In this document: one piece after another, positions 11,323-21,912 of the stretch | Numbering within the stretch: position 1 is the stretch's first letter | Layout of the letters: each line of letters starts with the position of its first letter | NCBI GenBank assembly: GCA_043228905.1 | Contig: JBHGNT010000013.1 | Location: 6,696,001 to 6,760,000 of the forward strand | Origin: Azolla caroliniana | Lineage: Eukaryota > Polypodiophyta | Reading direction: 5' to 3' | DNA length: 64,000 nt | Program-made: the position numbers and the translations under genes | The notes under the pieces: model-generated | What the model saw: only the letters and a program-made list of their open reading frames with translations | The model's database searches: none | Told to the model about the DNA's origin: nothing

Positions 11323-11616
11323 ATGTTAGTATATAAAGTGCCTAGAGTGAAAGGCAAGCTCAAGCTCAAGCATGTACGACCGGACCTGTACGACGACTGC
11401 ATGAAACTACACCAAAAAGTCAACAACGAGTTGTCCGTTTCATTTGCTAGAGCTTCTGCATACGAGTATTGCAAAACAACGAAGGAATCTCGTGACCCTG
11501 AAATGTACAGGGTAGCTTGCAACAAAAAATGGCAAGATTTTGGACCATGGCAGTTGATGATGCAACTGCCGACTCCCAAAAAACCCGCAAGTATATGCCA
11601 CATCAACAAACAATGA
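11323..11616 (+). other. 97-codon open frame overlapping exon 1 of the spliced gene
   Basis: A hydrophilic frame (KGKLKLKHVRPDLYDDCMKL near its start) overlaps the proposed first exon of the spliced gene in another frame. It may be an upstream exon joined through an unseen splice, or an older exon with a frameshift. No family recognised. Confidence 0.3.
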
Positions 11617-12317
11617 AAGCCAATGTCGATGATACAGGTGAGACATTGATTAGCTATATATGCTAAAAAATATCCATGAAGCCTATGAGACATTGGAGTT
11701 TTTTAAGACTAATCTAGAGAAAGCAACATTGGCTGCTGCGATGGAGAGCAAAGTCACTTTGGTAGTTACAACAATCAGAAATAAGATTCAGGTACCTATT
11801 GTTTTGCTAGTATATAATATGTTATAAATAACTTGTACATGAAAATGTGCTAGTGAGGCATTATCTGGAACAGGTTGCTCAACACGAGCTTGAAATTGAG
11901 GGGTTGTTGGATCCCCAACGGAAAATTCAATTGCAGACAGAGATCCAGGTTCTTTCAATGAACCTGGACCTTCTAGGTGTAAATACTGTCACTGATTACA
12001 ATTTGGACAAGCTACAAGTAAGTTAATTATTCTTGTTTCTTGTTGTTGTATCTTCCTTATTAATTAATGATTAATCAGTAAATTTCTCGGTTGCGTTGAA
12101 GGAACAATACTCCCATCAAGAAGAGGTAGTTAGCTGCCTTAAGAAGCAGCTACATTTTGTGGAGGGGATGGTAACGAGCAGACAAGAATTGGACCTAAAA
12201 ATTCTTGCTCCCTTACCAAATGAAGGAGAACCAAGAAACAATATATTGACTGTTCAAGCACGTTGCATCGCTTGCTCCCTTATGTGTAGGGGATTGCAGT
12301 ACAACTCTCCCAAATGA
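11547..12317 (+). CDS. Spliced four-exon gene for a coiled-coil-like protein of unknown function
   Basis: I infer four exons: 11547-11637, 11682-11791, 11874-12017 and 12102-12317. All introns are GT-AG (donors GTGAGA, GTACCT, GTAAGT), and exon lengths 91, 110, 144 and 216 keep one frame, giving 186 residues to the stop. The start sits in ACCATGG; another in-frame ATG lies 18 bases upstream (11529), and an upstream exon is possible. The product is hydrophilic and mostly helix-forming, with Leu/Glu/Lys/Gln patterning (YETLEFFKTNLEKA, HELEIEGLLDPQRKIQLQTE, HQEEVVSCLKKQLHFVEGM), consistent with coiled coils. I recognise no domain. Agreement of three splice junctions with one open frame is unlikely in random AT-rich DNA, so this is a gene or recent gene fragment. 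It lies between two palindromic repeat arrays, which could mean capture by a transposon. Confidence 0.55.
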
Positions 12318-12891
12318 GTGGAGAAAACTAACAGGTAAAATTGTTGCTTGTGAACATAGTGTAGCTAATTAGTTACATCCTTACAAATTCATAATATTCG
12401 TTGGTTTTCATGTGATCAAGTCATGGAAAGACTAGTAAGTATAATGCTTGCAATACTTACTATTTGGAAGAAAGCGAACTTAAAAGAGTGGTATAATAAA
12501 GCTTGTATCTATAGTGTACAATTTTGCTTTTGTATGATGGCTAATGTGTTGCATTTGATTATATTTTGAGCTTGAAACTTCAAAAAGAGAATTTGGATGT
12601 AACTTCAATTGGTGTAGAAATTGATATTACTATTTCTAATTTGCGACACATTTGCGAATGGAGCAATGTATTTATCCAAATACTTAAGATGTTCTAAAGT
12701 TGGGTTTTTGGAAATAGAGGATAAAGATGGCATTACATATAGACATGAACTATACTTCAAACAAATTCCCATGGATAAAGCAAGTATAGTTGAAACAATG
12801 ATAAGAATTTCAATATTGAAAAATCTAAGGGAATGACGCCATTTATCGATGGGTCACTTGAAAGTTGTATTAAATTATATCTCAAAATTAT

Positions 12892-13146
12892 GTGCAAAAG
12901 ATTATTGATGGACTAAATGCAAGGTTCCCTGATTTAAGCTTAAGCCTCTTCAATGCAACAAAATTATTCAGCCCATGCCATTATGCAGAGGATGATGTGA
13001 TTAGGGATAGTAAAGCAAAGACATGGTTGGGAATTTTGATTTCTCACTTACAACCAAATGTTGATGTCGATGCATGTCTTCAAATTTTACATGATGCAAA
13101 GGCTTGTGAAATGGAACTTTATAGGTTTGTTGACACTACCATAGTT
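12892..13146 (+). pseudogene. Fragment resembling a hAT/zinc-finger-862-like protein
   Basis: The frame (open from 12874) reads YVQKIIDGLNARFPDLSL, then LFNATKLFSPCHY and a hydrophobic stretch ending at a TAG. The 'I..L..RFPD..L..A...F.P' layout resembles the C-terminal part of hAT-derived proteins of the zinc finger 862-like type. No catalytic residues are covered. It runs straight into the right palindromic array, so the repeats may begin inside the element's 3' end. Confidence 0.35.
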
Positions 13147-13930
13147 TAGTACAGTAGCTAATTAGCTACTACCATACTTTAGTTGAGTAGCTAATTAGCT
13201 AAGTGGTAGCCAATTAGCTACTACCATAGTTTAGTAGAGTAGCTAATTAGGTAAGCGGTAGCTAATTAGGTACTACCATACTTTAGCTGAGTAGCTAATT
13301 AGCTAAGTGGTAGCTAATTAGTTACTACCATAGTTTAGTACAATAGCTAATTAGCTAAGTGGTAGGTAGCTAATTAACTACTACCATACTTTAGCTTAGT
13401 AGCTAATTAGCTATTACCATACTTTAGCTTAGTAGCTAATTAGCTAAGTGGTAGCTAATTAGCTATTACCATAGTTTAGTTCAATAGCTAATTAGTTACT
13501 ATCATACTTTAGCCCACTTAGCTAATTAGCTACTACCATAGTTTAACAGTAGCTAATTAGCTAAATGATAGCTAATTAGCTACTACCATAGTTTAGTACA
13601 ATAGCTAATTAACTAAGTGGTAGCTAATTAGCTACTACTATAGTTTAGTACAATAGCTAATTAGCTACTATCATACTTTAGTTATAGTGGCTAATTAGCT
13701 AGTACCATACTTTAGCTGAGTAGCTAATTGGCTACTACCATACTTTAGTAGAGTAACTAATTAGTTGCTACCATATTGACAAAGAGTAGCTAATTAGCTA
13801 AGTGATAGCTAATTAGCTAGTACCATACCTAAGCGAAGTAGCTAATTAGGTCAGTGCTAGCTAATTAGCCACGGTCATGATCTAGAAGAATAGCTAGTTA
13901 GCTAAGATGTAGCTAAGTAGCTAATTCGCA
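13144..13930. repeat. Dense array of TAGCTAATTAGCTA palindromic units (right array)
   Basis: About thirty copies of the self-complementary 14-mer or close variants alternate with CTACCATAGTTTAGTA-type and AGTGG spacers, giving units of about 25-55 bases in a higher-order pattern. The unit is the same palindrome as in the left array, but the spacers differ. Single copies also occur near 10323, 12362 and 14745. Confidence 0.9.
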
Positions 13931-14149
13931 ACCATGTTGTTGTAGAATCTTGTGGATTAAGGAGGGCGCATGAGGTGTCCGGTGTTGATGACGTTGCAAC
14001 CGATGAGGAGATAGCTATCAACGTGGTTGAAAGTAAGAATCTGGCTAATGAATCTAGCTAATGTTGTTACATCTACTTCACCACATGCAAGAGGAAGGAA
14101 TGACTATAGCACATGCAAGAGGGTTGAAAATAATAAATGTTACTTGTGA

Positions 14150-14525
14150 GGAGCGATTGCAGCCATGATACTTGTAAAGGTGATAAGGACCGATTTCAAT
14201 AGTGGTACTTGCAAAGGCAATAAGTGGGCGATTGTAATAGCGGTACTTGCAGAGGTAGTAAGGAGTGATTGTAGCGGCAATACTTACAGAGGTGGATAAA
14301 AGTGGCAATTGCAACTGCGATACTTCTAGAGGTGGTGGTAACTATATCCAACAACAATACTTGAAGAGGCAGGAATGAGCGATTGCAATTGCGGTATAGA
14401 TTGAGGCAATAATGAGCTATTGCAGCAACGGTACAAATAGAGGCAATAAGGAGCAATTGTAGTAGAAATACATGAAGAGGCAGTAAGGAGCGATTACAAC
14501 AATAGTACTTACAAAGGTGGATAGA
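14150..14525 (+). repeat. Degenerate ~39-bp tandem repeats
   Basis: About nine diverged copies of a unit like GCGATTGCAATAGCGGTACT followed by TGCAGAGGCAATAAGGA. Apparent open frames on the minus strand (Tyr/Cys/Leu-rich) are by-products of the repeat. Confidence 0.75.
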
Positions 14526-15009
14526 AACATGTATGCGGGAAGGAAAGTTGCAGAGGAATTATGAGTGAGGATCAATAGCAAACATGTTGCCAATGTGATT
14601 GATCATGCATAATGGAGCATTGAATCCACCTAGGAATTTGCTAAATAATTAAACTCTTCTAATATCATTATTTATGGTACACATTTAGTTTTAACTTTAT
14701 TTCAGATCACATTTTGATAATCCTAATAATTCAATATTTTGCATAGCTAATTAGTTACGTCAAGGACATAGCTAATTGTCCCCATTTCATGCTTTCACCC
14801 ACTCACATTCTGGAATTTGCAATGTAGGGGCCCTATGTCATGATCTAGGGTTTAGGGGGCCCTAATTCAGCCATGGGCCCTTATTCCAAACCTAGGTAGG
14901 TTAGCATTATTTGTGGTGTCCCATTGTTTGGTCCTTGGGAGAAACCATTGTTGCACCCCTCTTGGGACTTGGACTTGGCTCCCTTGTGAGTCTCGCTCAA
15001 TTTTGGAAC

Positions 15010-15460
15010 TATAAAAGATAATGTGTGGAAGCTAAGACAAAACCGACTAGTCCGGATAACAACAGAACATAGAACAGAGGTTTAATGGAAAGCTTGAATA
15101 CACGAGAGGGACAGAGAGAGCAGAACAGTAAACTCAATTCAAAATAATAACACTTTGTACATACAAATGTCCTACAGAACACTTTTTATACAAGTCCTTA
15201 AAAGGACTGACATGTACTTCAATGCTCATACGAATGACTGACACTAACTCCAAGGAATATGCCTACATACCAGGCTCGGACCGTAGGCTCCAACGGCCTA
15301 CCGGTTCTCACTATTCTGGAGTACAATCCGGTTCTCCGGTTTGGCTCTAGGTTACAGATACCGATATATCCTGACACCTATCCGGTTCTCCATTCCGGAT
15401 ACCGATCCGGCCCTAGCTTATTCAGCCAATCCAGATCCGGTTGAGCTTGCCCGCTCAACA
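15010..15460 (-). repeat. Left (3') LTR of copia A
   Basis: Starts TATAAAAG (TGTAAAG in the partner) and ends CTCAACA, followed by the polypurine-tract complement CTCCCCCTC at 15461. It aligns with 30120-30249 plus 35323-35629. Confidence 0.88.
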
Positions 15461-16562
15461 CTCCCCCTCAAGCTCAACTTTAGGTCGGATCACTATATGT
15501 GTCCACTGGTCCTCTCCTCAGGCTCCTCCTAGTGTCTTCCCACCTTGCTTGCGCTCCTTGACCCGTCCGGTTCCGCTTTCCACGACCCATTCGGTTCTGC
15601 TTTCCACAACCCGTCCGGTCCCGCGCACCTGGACCTTCTCGGTAGGCTTGTCTGCTCATAAGGCCCATCTCAACTCCTTCCTTGTTGCAACTCCGGCACG
15701 TCTCGACCCGTCGGTTCCTCCATGTCGGTGTCAACTTCCGTTGCCTCCGCATCCGTTTGGCCTTCTGTTGATCCAGCTCCTCCGAATCAAGCACCTCTTC
15801 CGAATCGGGTGACTCTGATTCATTACAACTCTTGTTCGAATTGGCTGTCTCCAATCCGTCTTCAACCTTCAGGCCCTTCACCACGTCGGACCACGTCTAG
15901 GTCTTCGCCTTCTCATTCTGGTCGGCTCTGTCCTTCATGACTCTGCCATCATTGCCGCTTGTTCCGACTTGTTCGGATGTGCCAACTTCTTCAGTCGACT
16001 CGGCTTCCTTTTTCTTCTTTGTCTCCCCCTGTCTCTCCAGCTCTTCTTCTGGTGCCATCACCTATTTTCCCAGTTCCCGTTCCCATTTCCTCCTCCTTTC
16101 TCCCCCTCAAGTGCGGCATGTCAAGATGTTGAAGACCAAACATCTCCGAAAAATGTTGCAACTTGTCCAGGCTGAGAGGTTTGGTGAAGATGTCGGTAGT
16201 CTGCCGATTCGTCGGAACATACACAAGTTCGACTTCACCGGAGAGCACATGCTCACGGACAATGGTAGTGCACCTCAATGTGCTTGATCTGGGCTGGATG
16301 CTGCTAAGATTGTCATTGTAGATCGTCGTCGGATTGGACACATCCAACTACAGATCCTTTAGGAGCCTCTTGAGTCATATGGCTTCACATGTTGCAACAA
16401 CCGCTCCTCGATACTCGGCATCGGTGCTCGACAATGCTACTATCGGTTGCTTCTTACTGCTCCAAGCAACCGCGATGCTTCCAACTGAAAACGCATATCT
16501 AGAGGAAGACCTACGGTTGTCGGCATTTCCGGCCCAATCGACATCCGTGTAGCCGACAAACG
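15461..16562 (-). pseudogene. Copia A RNase H and pol C-terminus
   Basis: The minus strand reads VGYTDVDWAG and NADNRRSS (the copia RNase H opening), an alanine-rich active-site region with TDAEYRG, then EHVLSGEVELVYVPTNRQ and TDIFTKPLSLDKLQHF, the standard end of pol. The frame continues about 130 codons beyond the usual end into a charged, repeat-like tail (15480-15884) unknown in copia polyproteins. The upstream edge is cut by gypsy C at 16563. Confidence 0.8.
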
Positions 16563-16924
16563 TATAGAACTCTCGAGAGAAAGAAAGAGGGAGGGAGGGA
16601 GAGAGAGAGAGAGAGAGAGAGATAATGATGATAACAAAAGATATATATTATGTTAAGAGAATATACAATAGTAGCTAGGAGGCTTAAGACTAGCTTTGAA
16701 CCAATTTGGTTCAAAATAATGCCTTGTGCCTCCTATATAGTTTTGTCGCTAGTACTCCTCAAGTTTCTAGAATGTTCTAGAGAAATCTGGAATATACATC
16801 AATTTTATATAGTAAAACTTAAATAAAAAATAATATCTTTCATATTACAACATATAGTGTAATGGTCAAGATCTCGACCCATGTAACATAAGGTCATGAG
16901 TTTGAGTCTTGCCATATCATGACA
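16563..16924 (-). repeat. Left (3') LTR of gypsy C
   Basis: 362 bp, from TATAGAACTC to CATGACA, followed by the polypurine-tract complement CTATCCTCCCTTT. It contains a GA tract (about 16596-16622) and, at 16855-16909, a tRNA-like pair of boxes. Confidence 0.82.
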
Positions 16925-18146
16925 CTATCCTCCCTTTAAAATGACGAGTATCACGACTGGTTTTGGATTGAGCACCCAGTTTGTCTGCATATTGACGATG
17001 GAAGTCTTCAAGAAGAGCACGAGCATTGGTCACATTCTCTATTCGTTCCCAAGTATGCTCATTGGGACCATATCCTAGCCAATCGACTAAATAGTAGAGC
17101 TTCTTGCGAACAATCTTGGAATTGAGGATGGCGACAACCTCGTACTTAGGTCCATCTTCAAGTTCGATTGCGGGTGGAGGTTGTTTAATACGACCTGGGA
17201 TGGTGCTATCTTGATAGGGTTCGAGGAGAGAACTATGGAACACCGAATATATCCGAAGTTGTGGAGGTAGATCGAGACGAAAAGCAACATCATTAATTTT
17301 TCCAATAATACGGAAAGGACCTAGTCGCTGATAATCCAACTTCTCGCATGGGCGAATAGTCTTGATGTGTCGTCATAGTAGCCATACCCGGTCTCCAATG
17401 TTAAAACTGGATGGAAGCCGATGATGATCCGCGTAAACCTTGTGTGTTTGTTGAGCTTGTTGTAGATGAGTAGATAGATCCACTTGTATCTTGCATAACT
17501 GCTCCAAACGATCCTCTGCGCAAGGATTTGTGGGTAACTCTAGGGTTTCAAATACACACCACCGAGGGTGACAACCCGTATAAGCATAAAATGGTGTAAC
17601 CTTTGTCGATGAGTGCACGGAGTTATTATACGCAAATTCAGCGAAGTGGAGAATATCCGCCTAGACATCTTGATTATAGCTTAGAAAGCACCGAAGATAT
17701 TGCTCCAGTGTTTGATTTGTTCATTCTGCTTGGCTGTCTGTTTATGGGTGGTAGCCGGAGGAGAGGTTACAAGTGACCTCGAGCATTTTAAAGAGGTGCT
17801 TCCAGAATTTCAAGACAAATTGGGGTCCACAGTCGTTGATGATACTATCGAGAAGGCCATGATGCCGACATACTTCACGCATGATAGTTTCAGCAGTTTC
17901 CTCACTGGAGATTTCCTTAGTACATGGTAGGAAATGGGCCATCTTCGTATATCGATCTACTACTGTTAAGATCGCATCAAATCCCTTAGAGACTGGAAGA
18001 TCTGTGATGAAATCTAGAGCAATGGATTGCCACGTCTTGCTTGGAATTGGTAATGGTTCTAATAAACCATATGGATGATGCCTTGGCATTTTTGCTCTGA
18101 AACATGTATCACAAGTCTGAACAAAATCTTCGACAAATTGTCGCAT
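16917..18146 (-). pseudogene. Gypsy C integrase and chromodomain
   Basis: 17742-18146 gives the zinc-finger tail (CDTCFRAK) and integrase core with ALDFITDLPVS and VVDRYTKMAHF; the position after IINDCGPQF is the second Asp region. 17373-17618 continues with STKVTPFYAYTG and NIGDRVWLL. 16917-17339 has LGPFRIIGKINDVAFRLDLP and HSSLLEPY, then a chromodomain: KYEVVAILNSKIVRKKLYYL followed by VDWLGYGPNEHTWE. Its Tyr and two Trp are where methyl-lysine cage aromatics fall. Such domains steer integration to marked chromatin. Stops and a frameshift at 17340-17372 break the frame. Confidence 0.88.
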
Positions 18147-20125
18147 ATGGGGACACCAGAATGATCATTGTACTAAATCTAACGTTTTAGTACTACCAAA
18201 ATGCCCAACTATATATGTGTCATGACAGTTTTGGACCACTCGAAGTCGACAAGAATCAGTAGGAACATACAAGAGTTTCTTAAAAAATAGTAATCCATCA
18301 TGACATTCAAGTTATCGATAGTCTGTACCTAGTTGTTGCGACTATGAACAAGATGCTCGAGAGGGATCAATTTGTGCTAGAATGGCTTGAGCGAAAGCAT
18401 CTGTCTTCAAGTCCTCACGTATGGTATCGATAATGTGGGAATCCAATGGCATACCGAAGACCTGCATTGCTTGGAGTCATGTTGGTTCCAGGATTACTTG
18501 CTTTTGGTTATCAAAAGTTGGCTCACCATGACACGATGCAAGATATGAGCGTCGTGATAATGCATCTGCCTTCCCTTGTTGCTTCCCCAAACTATATGTA
18601 ATTTTGAAGTCAAAACAAGTGACGAATTGGGCCCACTGAGCTTGACGTCAATTTAACACACAAGCATTCTGAAAGTAGGCAAGGTTTTTGTGATAACTAA
18701 ATACGGTGACTTGATGAGAAGATCCCTCTAGAAAATACCTCCATTGCGTAAAAGAGTCCACTATTACTAATAGCTCCTTATCATGAATTTCATAGTTGAT
18801 TTCGGCGGCGTCAAACTTGCATGAGTGGAAAGCCACAGGATGGAACTTTTCCTCGTCACCTTGTTGTGATAGAATGCTACCCAACACGAAATCTGACACG
18901 TCTACTTCGATGATGAATGGTTTTTCCGGATCAACATGAGCTAGAATAGGAGCTGATGTAAATGCCTTCTTAAGACCCTCAAAAGCCATGTCTGCTTCGT
19001 TAGACCAAACGAACGATTGTTCCTTCCTAGTGAGCTGTGTGAGAGGCAGAACAAGCTTGAGTAATCTTGTATAAACTTGCGGTAGAAATTGGCAAAGCCT
19101 AAAAAGCATTGCACATCTCACAATGAACGCGGCGGAGTCTGCCACACTACCACCGTTTCGACCTTAGCTGGATCCATGGAGATGCCTTCCGAGGAAATGA
19201 CATAACCTAGAAATTCTACCTGGTTGCACTCGAAACTACTTTATCCAACTTTGCATAAAGACCATGTTCTCAAAGTCGTTTTAGTACTAATAGTACATGA
19301 GAATCATGTTCTTCTTGGGTCTTCGAATAAACCAGTAGATCATCCAAATAGATGATCAAACAAACATCCAACAGATCTCGGAATATATCATTAGCCATGT
19401 GTCGGAAGATTGTTGGCGCATTAGTGAAGCCAAATGGCATGACCGTATACTCGAAGTTACCATTTCTGGTGTGAAATGTGGTCTTCCATTAATCTCTTGG
19501 TCGGATCCGTACAAGGTTATATGCCCCTTGTAAGTCGATCTTTATGAAGAACCTTGCACCATTGATCCGTTCTAAAAGACTTCAGATAAGGGGAAGTGTG
19601 TACCTATTCCTAATGGTGACCTTATTCAAGCCACGGTAATCTACAACGAGATGAAGTAGTCCATTCTTTTTCTTGACGAAGAAAATGGGTGCGTCGGCTG
19701 GAGATTTCGAATGTCGAATGAAACTATTTGCCAAATTCTCCTCTATATAGGCTCGAAGGACTTCTAGCTTAGTTGGTGACAAATTGTAGATCGGTTCCCA
19801 TGGTGGCTCTTTTCCCCGGTTGTAAATCAATGGGGCAATCATACGGTCGATGGTGAGGAAGTGTATTGGCTTGTACTTTATCGAACACATTGGCATAATG
19901 ACGATACTTCTCTAGAAGTTGAACAGTGGGATCCTCTTTAGTGGTGTTGGAGGGTTTTACTGATATTGCGAAGAGAAACATTTCTTCCTTGCGTCCTTCC
20001 TCACGCAACTGATGTAGCGAAATGGTTGCAATCTTATGAGTAGATCCTCGGGTTTGTCGATACCGGATTTCTCTTGTTCTCCAATCTATGTATGGGTTAT
20101 GTAATTCGAACCATGGTAATCCCAA
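18147..20125 (-). pseudogene. Gypsy C reverse transcriptase and RNase H
   Basis: 19582-19896 carries the RT opening [20 protein letters not shown] followed by GLNKVT. Through stops, the catalytic segment IIYLDDLLVYS can be read near 19325-19355. 18648-19145 carries the gypsy RNase H link (FEGLKKAFTSAPILAHVDPE) and DVSDFVLGSILSQ. At least eight in-frame stops or shifts lie between. Confidence 0.85.
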
Positions 20126-20430
20126 AACGATGGGATGTTCTGGGATACTAATTATATTAAAGGATACTACACACGCTAAATTATCTAGGACAATATGAAC
20201 GGGCTCTAACTCTTCTATGATATTTCCGGAAGTAATGGGACGACCATCATTGACTACTATAGAGGTTGGACACAGGAGTTTTCTTAGGGAGCTTGGGCAA
20301 AATTCCTATCCATGATGCAAGAATTAGCTCCGGAATCTAGGAGTGTTGAGACATATACTGGAGAGGTACTTTTAGTACTAACTATTACTTCGGCTTAGAA
20401 CACATTGCTAGCTTGCTTACAGGGAATGGA
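19769..20430 (-). pseudogene. Gypsy C protease region
   Basis: The minus strand reads LLDSGANSCIMD near 20310-20345, the aspartic protease active-site motif (D-S-G-A), and continues through SIPEHPIVLGLPW and FELHNPYIDWRTREIRY to the start of RT. The active-site Asp is kept, but the frame is broken by stops. Confidence 0.75.
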
Positions 20431-20639
20431 CCCACTAATGGGTTGCACATATCTAGGGTTGTCCAACCAAACGGCTCCTATTTTGGCTGGACTTAGTCGT
20501 TTAACTCTTCTTCTAACTGACTAAGGACATCAAATTTGTTCGATAGATTTGGGCTATTACTACTATTAGGACTATCAAATATTCCTACTAAAATAGACTC
20601 AGGTTTAGTACAGTTAGAACTAGCAACTATTTGGTTCAC

Positions 20640-21644
20640 CTGTCTTCTTGGCCTATGGGGACAGTTCACTGCAATATGCCTTGGTCCACCGCAATAAAGA
20701 CATAGTCGATTTGCTCACCGTTGCTGCTTTTCTTCTTCCGATAATGATCCGCGACGACGTGTAGTGTCAATTTCCATCGGAGTTGGACTATTCACTAGTG
20801 ACGCATTATATGACTCCCTTGGAAAAGGTTTTGCTACCACTGGGGCGTAGGTGGGCTCTAATCTTGCCCTTGGCATCTGGAACTAACGTTCCGAACATCG
20901 TTCGAAAAGACGGTTCTCGCATCTCACCGTGTGACTGATTGCTTCTGTCAATGACATTGGTTCTTCGGGGAAGGTCAAGAGTAAATCCTTGACATCGTTA
21001 CATAGACCATAACAAAATTGCTCCATAAGTGCTTGGTCATCCCAGGGGATATCGGAGGCGAGTAGGCAGAAATCTGTAGCGTATGCGGAGGCTGGACGAT
21101 CACCTTGACGTAATCATCGGATTTGGTTGATTGATGTCCTTATGTTGTTAGTATCTCCAAAACAGGCTTTAAACTCACTTAAAAACCCTTCAAAATATTT
21201 TAGTAAAGGAGATTCCTTTTCTAACAATGGAGCGAACCATGCCAAAGCTTAGCCACTTAACAACGTGCCTACTAAACCCACTCGTGATGCATCGGTGGGA
21301 TATCAGGAAGGGTGCATTTGAATGACTAATCGTACCTGATTAAGGAATCCTCTAAACTACGATCGTGTTCCATCAAATTTCATGGGAAGGCCGATCTTGG
21401 GTTCTTTATGAACCCCTTGCGTACTGGGTCCTTGTTGTTGCATCGCGACTATGGTTGCTTCGAGCTATTACACGCGTAATGCTAGTTCCCCATGTTGTTG
21501 TTGTGTATGCTACTTCTCTAAGGAAATTTGTTGAAGTTCCCCCAACAGTCGTTGATTTTCTTGTTCCAATGCGAAAAACTTCTCTTTCAAGCATTGCAAC
21601 TCTGAAAAAATGGATTGATATTCTTGAGCACTAACAGTGGCCAT
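20640..21644 (-). pseudogene. Gypsy C Gag
   Basis: ATG at 21642-21644 begins MATVSAQEYQSIFSEL, with a coiled-coil-like leader. After a few stops follows PMKFDGTRS, FRGFLNQVRLVIQMHPS, VGLVGTLLSG.ALAWFAPLLE, the Sushi/PEG10-like capsid layout, and LYCGGPRHIAVNC near 20665-20705, a CCHC zinc knuckle. Several codons are TGA or TAG where Arg or Gln is expected. Confidence 0.78.
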
Positions 21645-21912
21645 AGTATAGAGAAAAGAGGAATAAGAGATTAGTATTAAGGGAGGGAGAAGAAAGAACA
21701 TAAAGAAAGAGAAGGAAGGAGAAAAATCGGTTCAGACTGTCAGGAACAGTACTAAGACAGAGAAGGATTTAGTACTAAAAGATGAGGATTAGTACTAAGG
21801 GAGGTGTAGAACTCTCGAGAGAAAGAAAGAGTCAGTGAGATAGATAGATAGATAGATTATATTATCGTCTTCGGAGGTCAAATATGACCTATGAGACCAA
21901 AAATATTACATT

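Noticed and set aside
8292-15004. A complete CACTA or hAT transposon
   Set aside because: I looked for CACTA or CAGGG-type terminal inverted repeats with 3- or 8-bp duplications and found none, so only a hypothesis is reported.
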